The notes beneath the pieces were generated by a model. That model searched no databases. It worked only from the letters and a program-made list of their open reading frames with translations, and was not told the DNA's origin. A stretch of DNA of 64,000 nt from Closterium sp. NIES-65 (lineage: Eukaryota > Streptophyta > Zygnematophyceae > Desmidiales > Closteriaceae): positions 186,001 to 250,000 of the forward strand of contig CANXME010001989.1 in assembly GCA_948144175.1 (NCBI GenBank), read 5' to 3'. Positions 20,196-31,200 of the stretch are shown here, piece by piece. Within the stretch, counting starts at the first letter, position 1. Every line of letters starts with the position of its first letter. Position numbers and translations under genes: made by a program.

Positions 20196-22481
20196 ATGCA
20201 GCTCCAGCGCCATCCGCGTGAGTCCCTCGCCCCCCATCTACTTCGTGAGTGGTACGCTAGTTGGGGTTGTAGGGGTGGCCGCACTGCTACTGCTGCCACT
20301 ACGGCTACCACTGCTCTTGCTGCCCCAGGCGGTGGCCGGATGCAGCTCCAGCGACGTCCGCGTGAGTCCCTCACGCCCCAGCAGCTTCGTGAGTGGTACG
20401 CTACTTGGGGTTGTCGGGGTGGCCATAGTGAGAGTCGTTCTGGCGTGAGTAGTTCGGGGGCTGCTTGTAGTGGCCAGGTGCAGGTGCAGCGTAGTCCGCG
20501 CGCGGTCCTTTCGCCCCAGCAGCTTCGTGAGTGGTACGCTCAGCGAGGAGGGTCACGGAGTACTGCTCGCTGTCCGTACATCATTCGCACTGGTGCTCGG
20601 AGTGGTCAGCCTTGCGGGACATTTGGTCACGCAGAGTCCCGCTGCTTTTCCCGTCTGAGCGACGCCTGGCGTACGGAGTTTGGCGACGCCGCTGAGCTCC
20701 CCGACTGGGTGGGGCTGCTTAGGAAGAGGGTAGATATCTATGCTCTTGACTATGATGCTATCCTCACTTCCATGTATGCATTGCCTACTAGTGATGTGGG
20801 TGACTGTTACCTGTGTGTTCTGCCTGACCCGGGCATTGAGGCTGCTGCTCAAGGTGCTGGTGAGGCTGCTCCTCTAGGTGCTAGTGCGTCTACTCCTCCA
20901 GGTGCTGGTGAGTCTGATGCCCCAGGTGCTGGTGAGTCTGCTCTCTCAGGTACCACGTCGGCTCAGGTTTTACACACCTTCACCCTTGACTCGGGTGCTT
21001 CCCGCTCCTTCTTTCGAGACCGCACCACACTCACGCCGCTCAGTCGGCTGGATGCAATCTCCCTGGCAGACCCCTCTGGGGGTTCTGTCCTTGCCCACTT
21101 CTCCACTGTCTTACCGTGTCCGGTGACCCCTTCTGGCTCCCTGTCTGGTCTTTACCTCCCCACGTTCTCTACAAACTTGGTGAGTGGTGCTGACCTGCAG
21201 GATGGAGGGGTTGACCACTTCACTCTAGCGCGTCATCGAGTGACTTATTGCACGTGTGCTCGTATGGGCCGACACTTGGCCACTTTTACCCGTCGGTCGG
21301 GGTCGAGCCAGTACACACTGACTACTGAGTCTCCTCAGGTAGCTGCGTCGAGTCAGTTGTTTGCAGTAGCGTCCAGGTCTGGTCCTGAGTCTGCCCCCAG
21401 CTCGTGTCGTTTCCTGTCTCACCAGACTCTCCTCTGGCACCACCGCCTTGGTCACCCCTCCTTGCCTCGTCTCCGAGGCATGGCCTCTCGTTTCCTTGTC
21501 TCGGGTCTCCCCCGGTCCCTCCCTTCTCTTCCTCCGGGGCCTGCCCCCACCTGCGTTCCCTGCATCGAGGGGCGGCAGCGTGCCGCTCCTCACTCCTCCG
21601 AGTTTCCTCCGACAGAGGCTCTGCTGCAGACGCTTCACATGGACGTGTGGGGCTCAACCCGCGTACGTGGACAGGGTCACGAACGTTACTTCCTGCTGAT
21701 GGTTGACGACTACTCGCATTACACCACAGTCTTCCCCTTGCGCAGCAACGGCGAGGTCACTGAGGTGTTGATCGACTGAATCCGCGCAGCTCGTCTCCAG
21801 CTCAGAGAGAGTTTCGGCTTGGACTTTCCTGTCCTGCGTCTGCACTCCGACAAAGGAGGTGAGTTTTCCTCTGACCTTCTGTGAGCCTTCTGTCGTGCAC
21901 AGGGAATCCGCCAGATGTTCACGCTTCCGGCCTCTCCACAGCAAAATGGGATTGCTGAGCGCCGCATTGGCATGGTCATGGACGTCGCTCGTACGTCCAT
22001 GATCCATGCGGGTGCTCCCCATTTTCTGTGGCCCTTTGCGGTTCAGTACGCGGCGCATCAGATCAACCTTCAGCCCCGGGTCTCCTTGCCAGAGACCTCC
22101 CCCACCTTGCGATGGACGGGGAAGGTTGGCGATGCGTCTGCGTTTCGTGTCTGGGGATCTCGGGCGTTTGTCCGCGACTTGTCTGCGGACAAGCTGTCCC
22201 CCCGTACTGTTCCCTGCGTCTTCCTTGGCTTCCCCCCTGACGCGCCTGGTTGGCAGTTTTACCACCCCACCTCGTGCCGTGTTCTGTCCTCCCAGGACGT
22301 CACCTTTGACGAGTCGGTTTCTTACTACCGTCTCTTCCCCTACCGCATTGCGCCCCTCCCCCCGCCGCGGCTCTTCCTTGTGCTAGGTCACCCCCCCGGT
22401 AGAACCTCTCCCCCCTCAGGGTCCTGCCCCGTCAGATGTGTCCCAGGTAGACGTAGTCGAGCCTGTCGAGGTAGCTGTTGA
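20196..22481 (+). pseudogene. Element B gag remnant, protease and integrase
   Basis: The frame starts with three SPQQLREWY-like modules (20220-20545), then an atypical zinc motif C-x14-C-x4-H-x4-C (20571-20640). The protease motif LDSGASRSFF follows, then integrase HHCC (WHHRLGHPSLPRLR ... CVPCIEG), the first catalytic Asp (HMDVWGS), the second (HSDKGGEF) and the Glu (NGIAERRIG). A TGA at 21777 replaces the Trp seen in element G, and another TGA lies near 21883. After ~22370 the frame is lost. Confidence 0.9.
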
Positions 22482-22507
22482 CTCTGGTGCTGCTAGGGGT
22501 GCTTAGC

Positions 22508-22660
22508 GTGGGGGTGTTGAGTTTGGGGGTGCTGAGCCTGGGGGTGCTGAGCCTGGGGGTGCTGAGCCTGGGGGTGCTGAGCCTTGGGATGCTGAGCCTG
22601 GGGGTGCTGAGCCTGGGGGTGCGGAGCCTGGGGGTGCGAAGCCTGGGGGTGCTGGGTCTG
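22508..22660 (+). repeat. 15-bp tandem repeat (EPGGA pentapeptides)
   Basis: About ten copies of GGGGGTGCTGAGCCT. In the pol frame this encodes repeats of Glu-Pro-Gly-Gly-Ala in the linker between integrase and RT. The same array occurs at the same place in elements C, D and G. Confidence 0.9.
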
Positions 22661-22665
22661 CTCGT

Positions 22666-25345
22666 GTGGCCTCTTACGGTGCTGGGTCTTGGGGTCCTTT
22701 GGGTGCTTCGTCTCGGCAGGAGCTACCCTCTCCACAGGAGCTGCGCGAGTGGTTTGCCCAGCGCTGGAGCCGTGCTGCTGGAGCTGGAGGTGCTACTGTT
22801 GCTGCTGACCGTGGGGTCGGTGCTGGAGGTACTGGAGCCACTGGTCCTGGCGGTGCTCGTACTGGCGGTACTGGAGCTGCTGGGACTGGGGGTGCTGCTG
22901 GGGTTGCTGTACTTGGTCCTGCTGGAGGAGCTGCTGGTGCTGCTAGAGGTACTGGAGCTGGTGGGGGTGTTGGCTGCTTGGAGGTGCTGCTAGCGCTGGT
23001 ACTTCTGAGCGCTGCTAGAGGTAGAGGTACTGCTAGCGCTAGTGCTCCCGCTGGGGGTACTGGTGCTGTCCCTCCTGTTTCAGGAGGCGCTGAGCGGCCG
23101 CGGCCGTACTTCGTTCCGCTCCTTGAGCAGGTCCTTGGTCTCCCGCCTTCTACTGGTCCTGCTCCTCCCTTAGAGTGTCCACAACCTGTCCAGTCGCAGT
23201 CACAGTTACAGCCCGCCTCTCCCCTGCCTGCTCCTTCTCCCTACACTGGTCCTACTGGAGGTCTTGCTGAGCGTCGTAAGCCTGCGTCTCGTCCTGCGTC
23301 GTGTGTTTGTGCTGCTCGCACTAGTAGTCGTGTTCCGCGTCCGCGTTTTTCTGTGGTCCCAGGCACACACCAGATGGCACTGCGTCCTTCCACTGCTCCT
23401 CTGCGTGTCCCGTTGCTGTCTCCTCCACAGTCCTCTCTTCCTGTTCTTGCTGACCCGGAGTCTGACTCTCTTCGTGCTGCCAGTCCTACTATCACACGTC
23501 TCCTGGCTACAGTTGTCACTGACCCTTCCTTTGAGTCCACTGCTGCATCTGCCTTAGTTGCTGAGCTTGTCGACTTTGCTGCTCGCTGTCGTCTAGACTA
23601 CGCCGCTAGTCTTGTTGCTGAGTCTGAGTCTGTCTGTCCTCCGTCCGTCGGGGGTGAGTGTGCTCTTAGCACGGACGTCCTTGAGGACAGGCAGGAGGAG
23701 TTCCAGTGTTTTGCTGTTGCTTTGCCTCATCTCGTGTCCATGCTGATTGCCCCTGAGGGAGACCCGGATGCACCAGACATCCCGACTCCTCGATCGTACG
23801 CTGAGGCGATCGAGGGTCCCTACTCCTCACAGTGGCAATCAGCCATTGACGCAGAGATGGCTTCCTGGAAGTCCACACGCACCTACGTCGACGAGGTTCC
23901 CCCACCTGGGGCGAACATTGTCAGTGGCATGTGGATTTTCACGGTGAAGCGGCCTCCGGGTTCTCCGCCTGTCTTCAAGGAGCGTTACGTGGCTCGAGGC
24001 TTCAGTCAGCGGCAGGGAGTTGACTACTTTCAGACCTTCTCTCCAACCTTGAAGATGACCACTCTTCGGGTGCTGCTGCACATAGCCGCTCAGCGCGACT
24101 ACAAGCTTCACTCTCTTGAATTCATTACAACTTTCTTGCAGGGCAGCCTGCACGAGGAGATCTGGCTGCGCCGCCCACCTGGCTTCACTGGGTCGTTTCC
24201 TCCTGGTACCCAGTGGAGCCTCCGGCGGCCATTTTACGGTCTCCGCCAGGCACCCCGTGAGTGGCACGACACACTGAGGACTACACTTGCGGCTCTTGGG
24301 TTTGCTCCTTCTACTGCCAACCTGTCGCTCTTTCTGCGCACCGACACCTCTTTGCCGCCGTTCTACATCCTCGTGTACGTTGACGACTTGGTCTTTGCCA
24401 CTGCTGACACTGCTGGACTCGCCCACGTGAAGTCCGAGCTGCAGAAGAGACACACGTGCATAGACCTGGGTGAACTGCGCAGCTACCTTGGCTTGCAGAT
24501 TACTCGGGACAGAGCACGCCGCACCATTACCCTGACTCAGTCACACATGGTGCAGCAGGTCCTTCAGCGCTTCGACTTCACGTACTCCTCGCCTCAGGCC
24601 ACTCCTCTGCCTACTCGCCACTCGCTCTCAGCTTTGCCTTCGGATGAGTCCGTAGAGCCGAGTGGCCCGTACCCAGAGCTTGTTGGCTGCCTCATGTACC
24701 TGATGACCTGCACTCGACCTGACCTTGCATACCCTCGTAGCATCTTGGCACGCTATGTTGCTCCTGGGAGACACCGACCAGAGCACATGGCTGCAGCGAA
24801 GAGGGTGTTGCGCTACTTGTGCAGTACGTCGCGCATGGGGCTAGTGCTTGGAGGGCGGCGTTCAGTGGCCCTCACCAGTCACGCAGACGCTTCTTGGGCT
24901 GACGACCAGGCTACGCAGCGGTCGTCACAGGGTTACACCTTCAGCCTTGGTTCCGGCTCTGATTTGTGGCGGTCTACCTGCTCATCTTCTATTCTCGGCT
25001 CCAGTTGTGAGGCTGAGATCTACGCGGGGGCCATGGCTGCACAGGAGCTATGCTGGCTCACCTACCTGCTGACCGACCTAGGAGAGCCGCCTTTTTCTGC
25101 TCCAGTTCTGTACGTAGACAACAAGGCCATGCTGGCCTTGTGTTGGGAGCACAGACTGGAGCACAGAACGAAGCACATTGCTCTTCGTTACTTCGTTGCT
25201 CGTGAGCTGCAGCAGCGTGGTTAGCTGCGCCTTGCCTACGTGGCCTCTGAGGCCAACACTGCTGATATCTTTCCCAAGGCACTTCCGCCTTGTGATCATC
25301 AGCGCTGCTGTACGATGCTAGGTCTTGTGCCTACTTGGCCTCACT
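22666..25345 (+). pseudogene. Element B reverse transcriptase and RNase H
   Basis: The linker with SPQELREWF is followed by RT (RYVARGFSQRQGVDYFQTFS, then LEFITTFLQGSL where G has DFSTAFLQG) and the active site YVDDLVFA. RNase H motifs follow (HADASWADD, SSCEAEIYA, YVDNKAM). A TAG at 25222-25224 cuts off the last ~40 codons, which remain readable to the terminal ..CTMLGLVP. The first catalytic Asp of RT is Glu here. Confidence 0.9.
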
Positions 25346-25551
25346 TGCTCACTTCTTGACCTTGCTTGTACTGTGATCCATCTATACCTGCACTTGCTTG
25401 TTTACCTTTATATATGATCTTGCATGTGAACTGGCCTTATGGCCTTGAACTTGTGCTCGGAATGTGACGTTGTGATCCACCCTGAGCTTGCTTTGCTTTG
25501 CTTGACTGGTCTTGTGACCTCTTGTTCTCCCCCACTTTGCCTATGGGGGTG

Positions 25552-25678
25552 TGTCAAACTTATATGCTGTAGTCTATGTGGGCTGTAGTGGGGTAGACAA
25601 TATGGGGTACAACACTTTTAGGTTTTTCCTACTTGTACCCACCTGTTTCCTAGTGCATTCATTCCTCATTCTTACACA
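25552..25678 (+). repeat. Element B 3' LTR (127 bp)
   Basis: TGTCAAACTTATATGC...CTTACACA, preceded by the PPT CTATGGGGGTG. About 94% identical to the 5' LTR by eye. Confidence 0.9.
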
Positions 25679-25683
25679 GGTGC

Positions 25684-27086
25684 TTCTTCTGCTGCTTCAT
25701 CTTCGTCGTTGGCGGTATTCAGCATTAACGCCAGAATCTCACTGTCGCGAATCTCAGAGAGGGGAATGTCAGTCCTAGGGATAGTTCTAGGGAAGAAGAT
25801 TGGTTCGCGCGACTCGGGAGCAGGTCCGTAGACGGTGCGATGCGGGGTTGACGTTTCGTTGCCCCAGTCGATGGTGTCCCAGGGGTCGCGCTACGGTGGG
25901 TTGTCAGGAGGAGGTAATGCGAGTGGAGTGCGGCGCGGGGGAGGACCAAGGGGAACAACTACACGTGTTGCCTCAGTTTCCTCTGCTTCACCCTCTCCCC
26001 CCTTTTGTTCTTTGTGGAAAGTCCCCCAGCCGCTGTTGTCGCCGCCAGTTGCGGCGCCCCATCCCCCGCTTGCGTTGGCTCGGGTTCCGCCGCTGGCTTC
26101 CCATCCGCCGGTATCACTCGTTGCCCATCCACCAGCGCTTCCCCACCCCCCTTCATTGAAGGCGCTTTCTTCCGCTTCGGCTCCCCATGCGCCGCAAGCG
26201 AATGTCCCGCGTGCTTCGGCGAGGCTTTGTTGGCGGAGCTCCTCAGCTTCGCGCCGCGCCAGTTCTTCTTCTTGCTCCACGGTAAGTTTCTTCGACGGGT
26301 CGCGTTGGTGAGGGCAAATTTCCAAAAATTTCTCGTGGGTGTAGGGTTGTAGCACGCCATGCGCATCAAAGGATCCGACGCCAGTACCGCGCAACATTTC
26401 TTGCAGGTGTTGGGAGGGGGGTCCGATGAGAGGGTGTTTTGGCGTGCCGAACATGCCCCGCGTGGTGACTTCAAGCTCTAGCTGTGACATTCCTTCCTCT
26501 AGCGGCGCATGCCGCCCGGCTTCGGCGATCGCAGCAAGTCCGCGGCCGGCGATGGCACTAGTCGACACCGTCGGCGTGTGACAATCCTTGTAGATGCCGT
26601 CTGGGTCAGGGTCATGCAGCGCCGTTTTGCGTGGGTGAGGATGATGCGGTACCCACGGTCTGCCGCCAGGGTGCTTCCAATCCCTGTGGTGGATATGCTC
26701 GAAGCGCAGTGGTACGAGGTCGATTAACTCGTGCGAATCACCGCTGCAGTCGGGGATGTTAAAGTCCATGACGTACACTCCGTTTTCGGAGTCTGCCTGC
26801 GGGGAGAAGTCCTTGATTCGTAGTGCAGCAGGATGTCGCGTGTTGTGCGGTCCGTGCTGAGATCAACGCCGCAGTCCATGAGCTGTGCGGCGGAAAGCAA
26901 GTTGAAGCGTCGGTTCTGGACGATCAGCACATCGTTGAGCGTGATGTGCGTGCCTTGAGTACGATGATGCCTTGCGCGCTTGCGCGCAGGCGGGTGTTGG
27001 ATATGTAACGCTCGGAGCCTGCCATATGCTGGCCGCAGCAGCTGTCTAGGTACCAGGTGTTGTAACGCTTGTTGTCGTCACGTGCG
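25684..27086 (-). pseudogene. Element A pol part 3: protease and following linker
   Basis: Read from 27086 down. It starts NKRYNTWYLDSCCGQHM, the protease region, then runs through NDVLIVQNRRFNLLSAAQLM and, after a frameshift near 26800, MDFNIPDCSGDSHELIDLVP and a long linker with E/A-rich and GGW-rich parts. The Asp-Ser-Gly of retroviral proteases is Asp-Ser-Cys here, as in element E. Insertion sites of C (right) and B (left) delimit the piece. Confidence 0.85.
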
Positions 27087-27218
27087 TGTCAAACAATATA
27101 CATGTTGTGCTTGTTTAGGCTACAGTGGGTTAGCCTATAGGGGGTACACAATTCTAGGGTTAGGTACTTGTACTGATTTCACTGTTAGTTCAATCATTCC
27201 TGTACGTTCATTTCAACA
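27087..27218 (+). repeat. Element C 5' LTR (132 bp)
   Basis: TGTCAAACAATATAC...TTTCAACA. It is followed by the PBS and a perfect 6-bp hairpin (27231-27247, GGTCCT/AGGACC, loop TCGCT), then GGGCCCACC. Confidence 0.9.
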
Positions 27219-27299
27219 TGGTATAGTGCAGGTCCTTCGCTAGGACCGTTTTTTTAGGGCCCACCACTACCTACCTACCTACCTACCTAACTGCGCCCT

Positions 27300-27920
27300 A
27301 GGGCGCCTCGTTTTTCACGGCCCCCTTAGGCCCCGCGACCCGCGACCCACCCCTTAGCGACTTGCGCGCCGCCCCTTAAGGCCCCGTCGGCCCACGCGCT
27401 CGCCCCTTACGGCCCCGCGCTCGCCCCTTAGCGACCCTGTCGGCCCCGCGATCGCCCCTAACGGCCCCGTCGGCCCCGCGCTCACCTCTCTAGAGGCCCC
27501 CGTCGGCCCCGCGCTCGCCCTTAGCGGCCCCTTACGGCCCCGCGCTCGCCTCTAGAGGCCCCGAACGGCCCCGCGCTCGCCCTTAGCGGCCCCTTACGGC
27601 CCCGCGCTCGCCCCTAGAGGCCCCGATCGGCCTCGCGCTCGCCCTTAGCGGCCCCTTATGGCCTCGCGCTCGCCCCTAGAGGCCTTGAACGACCCCACCC
27701 AGAACGAGCCGCCCGACTCGAGCTGCCCGAACTGAGCCGCCCAGCCCGAACCGAGCCGCTCGAACCGAGCCGCCCGAACCGAGCCGCCCAAACCGAGCCG
27801 CCCGAACCGAGCCGCCCAGCCCAAACCGAGCCGCGCCGCCCGAACCTAGCCGTGCCGCCCTTCCCGAGCCGCACCGCCCTACCTGAACCGAGCCGCGCCG
27901 CCCGTACTGGACCGAGCCGC
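27300..27920 (+). repeat. Element C GC-rich leader repeats
   Basis: Tandem units of CCCCGCGCTCGCCCTTAGCG type (27400-27680) are followed by GCCGCCCGAACCGA units (27700-27920). The Gag ATG (27986) comes shortly after. Confidence 0.8.
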
Positions 27921-27985
27921 CCTACTTGAGTCGCACTGCCTACTGTTTTTGGGGTGCCCCTACTGCTATTACTCCTACTACTGCT

Positions 27986-29222
27986 ATGGCTAGCCCTCCT
28001 GTGCTGGCTTTCGATGCTGAGGGCCGCCCAGTGAAGTTCAAAACCTGGCTAGACGACCTACACCTCTTCCTACAGCTCACTGCCAAGGAGGACATCTCAC
28101 TGTACAATCACGCCCTAGGCCATGCTCCTGCTCCTGCTGCTACTGCTGACAGCACTGCCCGCTCACAGTGGCAGACTCGTGACGCCCACGCTCGCTTCGC
28201 TATTCGCAACTCCCTGCCGATAGATGAGCGCGAGCACTTTGGGCAGCACAAGACTGCACAGGCACTGTACACTGCTGTCGTTGCCCGCTACTCCTCACCG
28301 GCCTCTGCCGCACTAGGCCGTCTCTCTCTTCCCTACCTGTTCCCCGACTTAGCCTCTTTCCACACAGTCGCTGACCTCATTACGCACCTCCGCACTAGTG
28401 AGGCTCGCTTCCGCGCCGCCATGCCTGATGAGTTCCTTGCCAAGAACCCACCCCCACTCTGGCTCACTCTCTACCACCTAGTCACCCGCCTCCCTGACAC
28501 TCTGCGCTCAGTCAGGGACCACTTCCTAGCTCGCTGCCCCACTGAGCTCACCATTGCCCTCCTCGAGAAGGAACTCCTTGCAGCTGAGGCTAGCATACTC
28601 GCTGTAGGTGCCTCTCGTGGCGACCCCCGTACCCCGTTCTTTGAGGGGTGTTCTCCTTCCCCCCTTCTTCCCTCTGTCGCCTCTGCTGTTGCTGTCGACC
28701 TCCTTGGTGCTGAGAAGGTCGAGACTGCGTTTGCTTCGAGCAGGCGCCGCAGCGGCAAGGGCAAAGGGGGCAAGGGCGGTGGCGGTGACAGCGGGGGAGG
28801 CGGTGGTGGGGGCGGTGGCGGCGGTGGGGGTGGTGGCGCGACTGGAGGGGCTAGTGGCAGCGGTGGGGGTGGTGGTGGCAGCGGCGGGGGAGGTGGCAGG
28901 GGCGGAGGCGGTGGTGGGGGTGGCGGTGGACGCGGCGGCGGCAGGGGTTGGGGTGGTCGAGGAGGTGGCGGCGGCGGTGGTGGTCGTGGAGGCGCTGGCG
29001 GTGGCCAGGGCCAGCAGCACACTCCGTCGCCCCAGGAGGTCCGTGAGTGGTACTCTCAGCACGGGGGGGGGGGGGGGTGGCTTTAGCTGCACGTACGTCA
29101 TTCGCACTGGTGACCGCACTGGTCACCCGTGTGGGGGACCGCACGCCACACAGCGCTGCTTCGCTCGTCTCAACGACGCTTGGTGTGTTCAGTTCCCTCA
29201 GGCCACTGAGCTGCCCCGCTAG
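27986..29222 (+). pseudogene. Element C Gag (capsid and zinc motif)
   Basis: Gag from an ATG at 27986 (MASPPVLAFDAEGRPVKF) with a UBN2/Copia-type capsid region (WLDDLHLFLQ, YLFPDLASFHTVADLITHLR, FLAKNPPPLWLTLYHLVTRL). A Gly-rich tail and the module SPQEVREWYSQ follow. A poly-G run at 29064-29076 shifts the frame. Beyond it come CTYVIRTGDRTGHPCGG and PHATQRCFARLNDAW, then TAG at 29221. The ATG at 27926 is upstream in the same frame but less likely the start. Confidence 0.85.
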
Positions 29223-30806
29223 GTTGATCTCCTGAAGAAGGGGATTGATATCTATGCTCTAGACTTTGATGCTATTCTCACTGCTATGTATGTGATGTCT
29301 ACTAGTGGAGAGGGTGTTGAGTACCTGTGTGTGCCGCCCGACCCGGGCATTAGGACTAGTGCGTCTGCCGCTCCAGGTACTCGCGTGTCTGCTACCCTAG
29401 GTGCTGGTGAGGCAGCTGCTCTAGGTGCTTGTGCGTCTGCCCCCCCTGGTACTGAGTCGATGGCAGCACTGCACACCTTCACACTGGACTCAGGTGCTTC
29501 TCGCTGCTTCTTTCGTGACCGCAGTGCCCTTGAGCCGCTTGCTCGGCCAGTTGCTGTCTCCCTCGCTGACCCCTCTGGGGGTTCGGTCATTGCGACCTCC
29601 TCCACTGTCCTTCCCTGTCCTGCGGTCCCGTCGGGCACACTGTCAGGTCTCCACCTCCCCTCGTTCTCTACGAACTTGGTGGCAGGATGTGCACTCCAGG
29701 ACGGGGGTGTTCACCAGTTCACCCCTGCCTACAAGCGCGTGACACACTGCACGTGTGCTCGTACGGGCCGCCACTTGGCTACCTTCACTCAGCAGCCGGG
29801 GTCGGACCTATACACACTGACCACTGAGTCCCCTCAGGTCGCTGCGTCTGCGTGCGCGTCAGGTCAGCTGTCTGCCCCCTGCTCGTGTCGCTCTCTGGCG
29901 CACGAGACTGTCCTCTGGCACCACTGACTTGGCCACCCGTCTGTGCAGCGCCTTCGTGCCATGCACTCCCGGTACCTTGTCTCCGGTCTTCCCAGAGTCC
30001 TCCCTCCCCTCCCACCCTCGCCTGCTCCTCCCTGTCTTCCCTGCGTCGAGGGGCGGCAGCGCGCCGCTCCTCACTCCTCCTCGTTTCCCCCGACGACTGC
30101 TCCCTTGCAGACGCTCCACATGGACGTGTGGGGCCCAGCCCGCGTTTGTGATCAGGGTCAGGAGAGGTACTTCCTAATAGTTGTTGACGACTACTTGCGC
30201 TACACAACGGTCTTCCCCTTGCGCACCAAGGGTGAGGTCCCTGATGTCTTGATCCCTTGGATCCGCAGAGCCCGTCTCCAGCTCAGCGAGCGTTTCCACT
30301 CGGACTTTCCTGTCCTACGCTTGCACTCTGACAGAGGTGGTGAGTTCTCCTCCGACCTCTTGGCAGCCTACTGTGCTGAGCATGGCATTGAGCAGTCGTT
30401 CACGCTTCCGGCCTCTCCACAGCGGAATCGGATTGCAGAGCGCCGCATTGGCCTGGTCATGGAGGTCGCCCGTACCTCCTTGATCCATGCGGCTGCCCCC
30501 CACTTTCTGTAGCCGTTTGCGGTCTGGTACGCTGCGCATAAGCTCAACCTCTGGCCCCGTGTCTCCTTGCCGGAGACCTCGCCCACACTGCTGTGGATGG
30601 GGGAGGTTGGCGATGCGTCGCGTTTCCGGGTCTGGGGATCTCGAGCTTTTGTCCGCGATACGTCTGCGGAAAAGCTCTCCTCCCGTGCTGTTCCCTGCGT
30701 CTTCCTCGGCTTTGTCCCGGACGCGCCTGGTTGGCAGTTTTACCACGCCACCTTGCGCCGAGTCTTGCCCTCTCAGGACGTCACTTTTGACGAGTCCGTC
30801 CCCTAA
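29223..30806 (+). pseudogene. Element C protease and integrase
   Basis: Protease LDSGASRCFF, then integrase zinc and core motifs (HMDVWGP, HSDRGGEFSS, RNRIAERRIG). In-frame stops lie at 29925 (where G has Arg after WHH), 30510 (Trp in relatives) and 30805 (Tyr or Phe in relatives). All three catalytic positions (D, D, E) remain. Confidence 0.85.
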
Positions 30807-30984
30807 TACCGCCTCTTCCCCTACCGCACTGCCCCGCTCCCCCCCCCGCCTCTCTTCCTCGCGCCAGGTGCTGCTGTTGTAGACCCCCTCCCCCCTCAGG
30901 GTGCCGCTCCCTCAGGTGTGTCTCAGGTAGACCCGGTTGAGCCTGTTGAGGTAGCTGTCGACTCTCGTCCTGCTGTCGGTGCGG

Positions 30985-31200
30985 AGCCTGGGGATGCTGA
31001 GCCTTGGGGTGCGGAGCCTGGGGGTGCTGAGCCTGGGGGTGCGGAGCTTGGGGGTGCGGAGCCTGGGGGTGCGGAGCCTTGGGGTGCTGAGCCTTGGGGT
31101 GCGGAGCCTGGGGGTGCTGAGCCTGGGAGTACTGAGCGTGGGGGTGCTGAGGCGTAGGGTCCGGAGTCTGGGGGTTCTGAGTCTGGAGGTCCTGAGCCTG
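30985..31200 (+). repeat. 15-bp tandem repeat (EPGGA/EPWGA) of element C
   Basis: About fourteen copies of GGGGGTGCGGAGCCT-like units in the integrase-RT linker. Opposite-strand frames read TPRLS/TPRLR and are shadows. Confidence 0.85.

Larger units (their letters stand above)
18986..25678 (+). mobile_element. Element B: short-LTR Copia retrotransposon inserted in element A
   Basis: 5' LTR 18986-19111, 3' LTR 25552-25678, TSD GGTGC (18981-18985 and 25679-25683). Length is 6.7 kb. The PBS begins TGGTATAGAGCAG at 19112. A PPT (CTATGGGGGTG) precedes the 3' LTR. Pol domains follow the Copia order. The usual Gag capsid region is missing: after a GC-rich tandem-repeat leader the frame begins near the zinc motif. 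The LTRs differ at about seven positions plus one indel, so the insertion is not recent. Several nonsense codons are present. Confidence 0.9.

Noticed and set aside
29052..29080. Programmed frameshift in the poly-G run of element C Gag
   Set aside because: The copy has many other nonsense codons, so a homopolymer length change (real or assembly) is enough to explain it.
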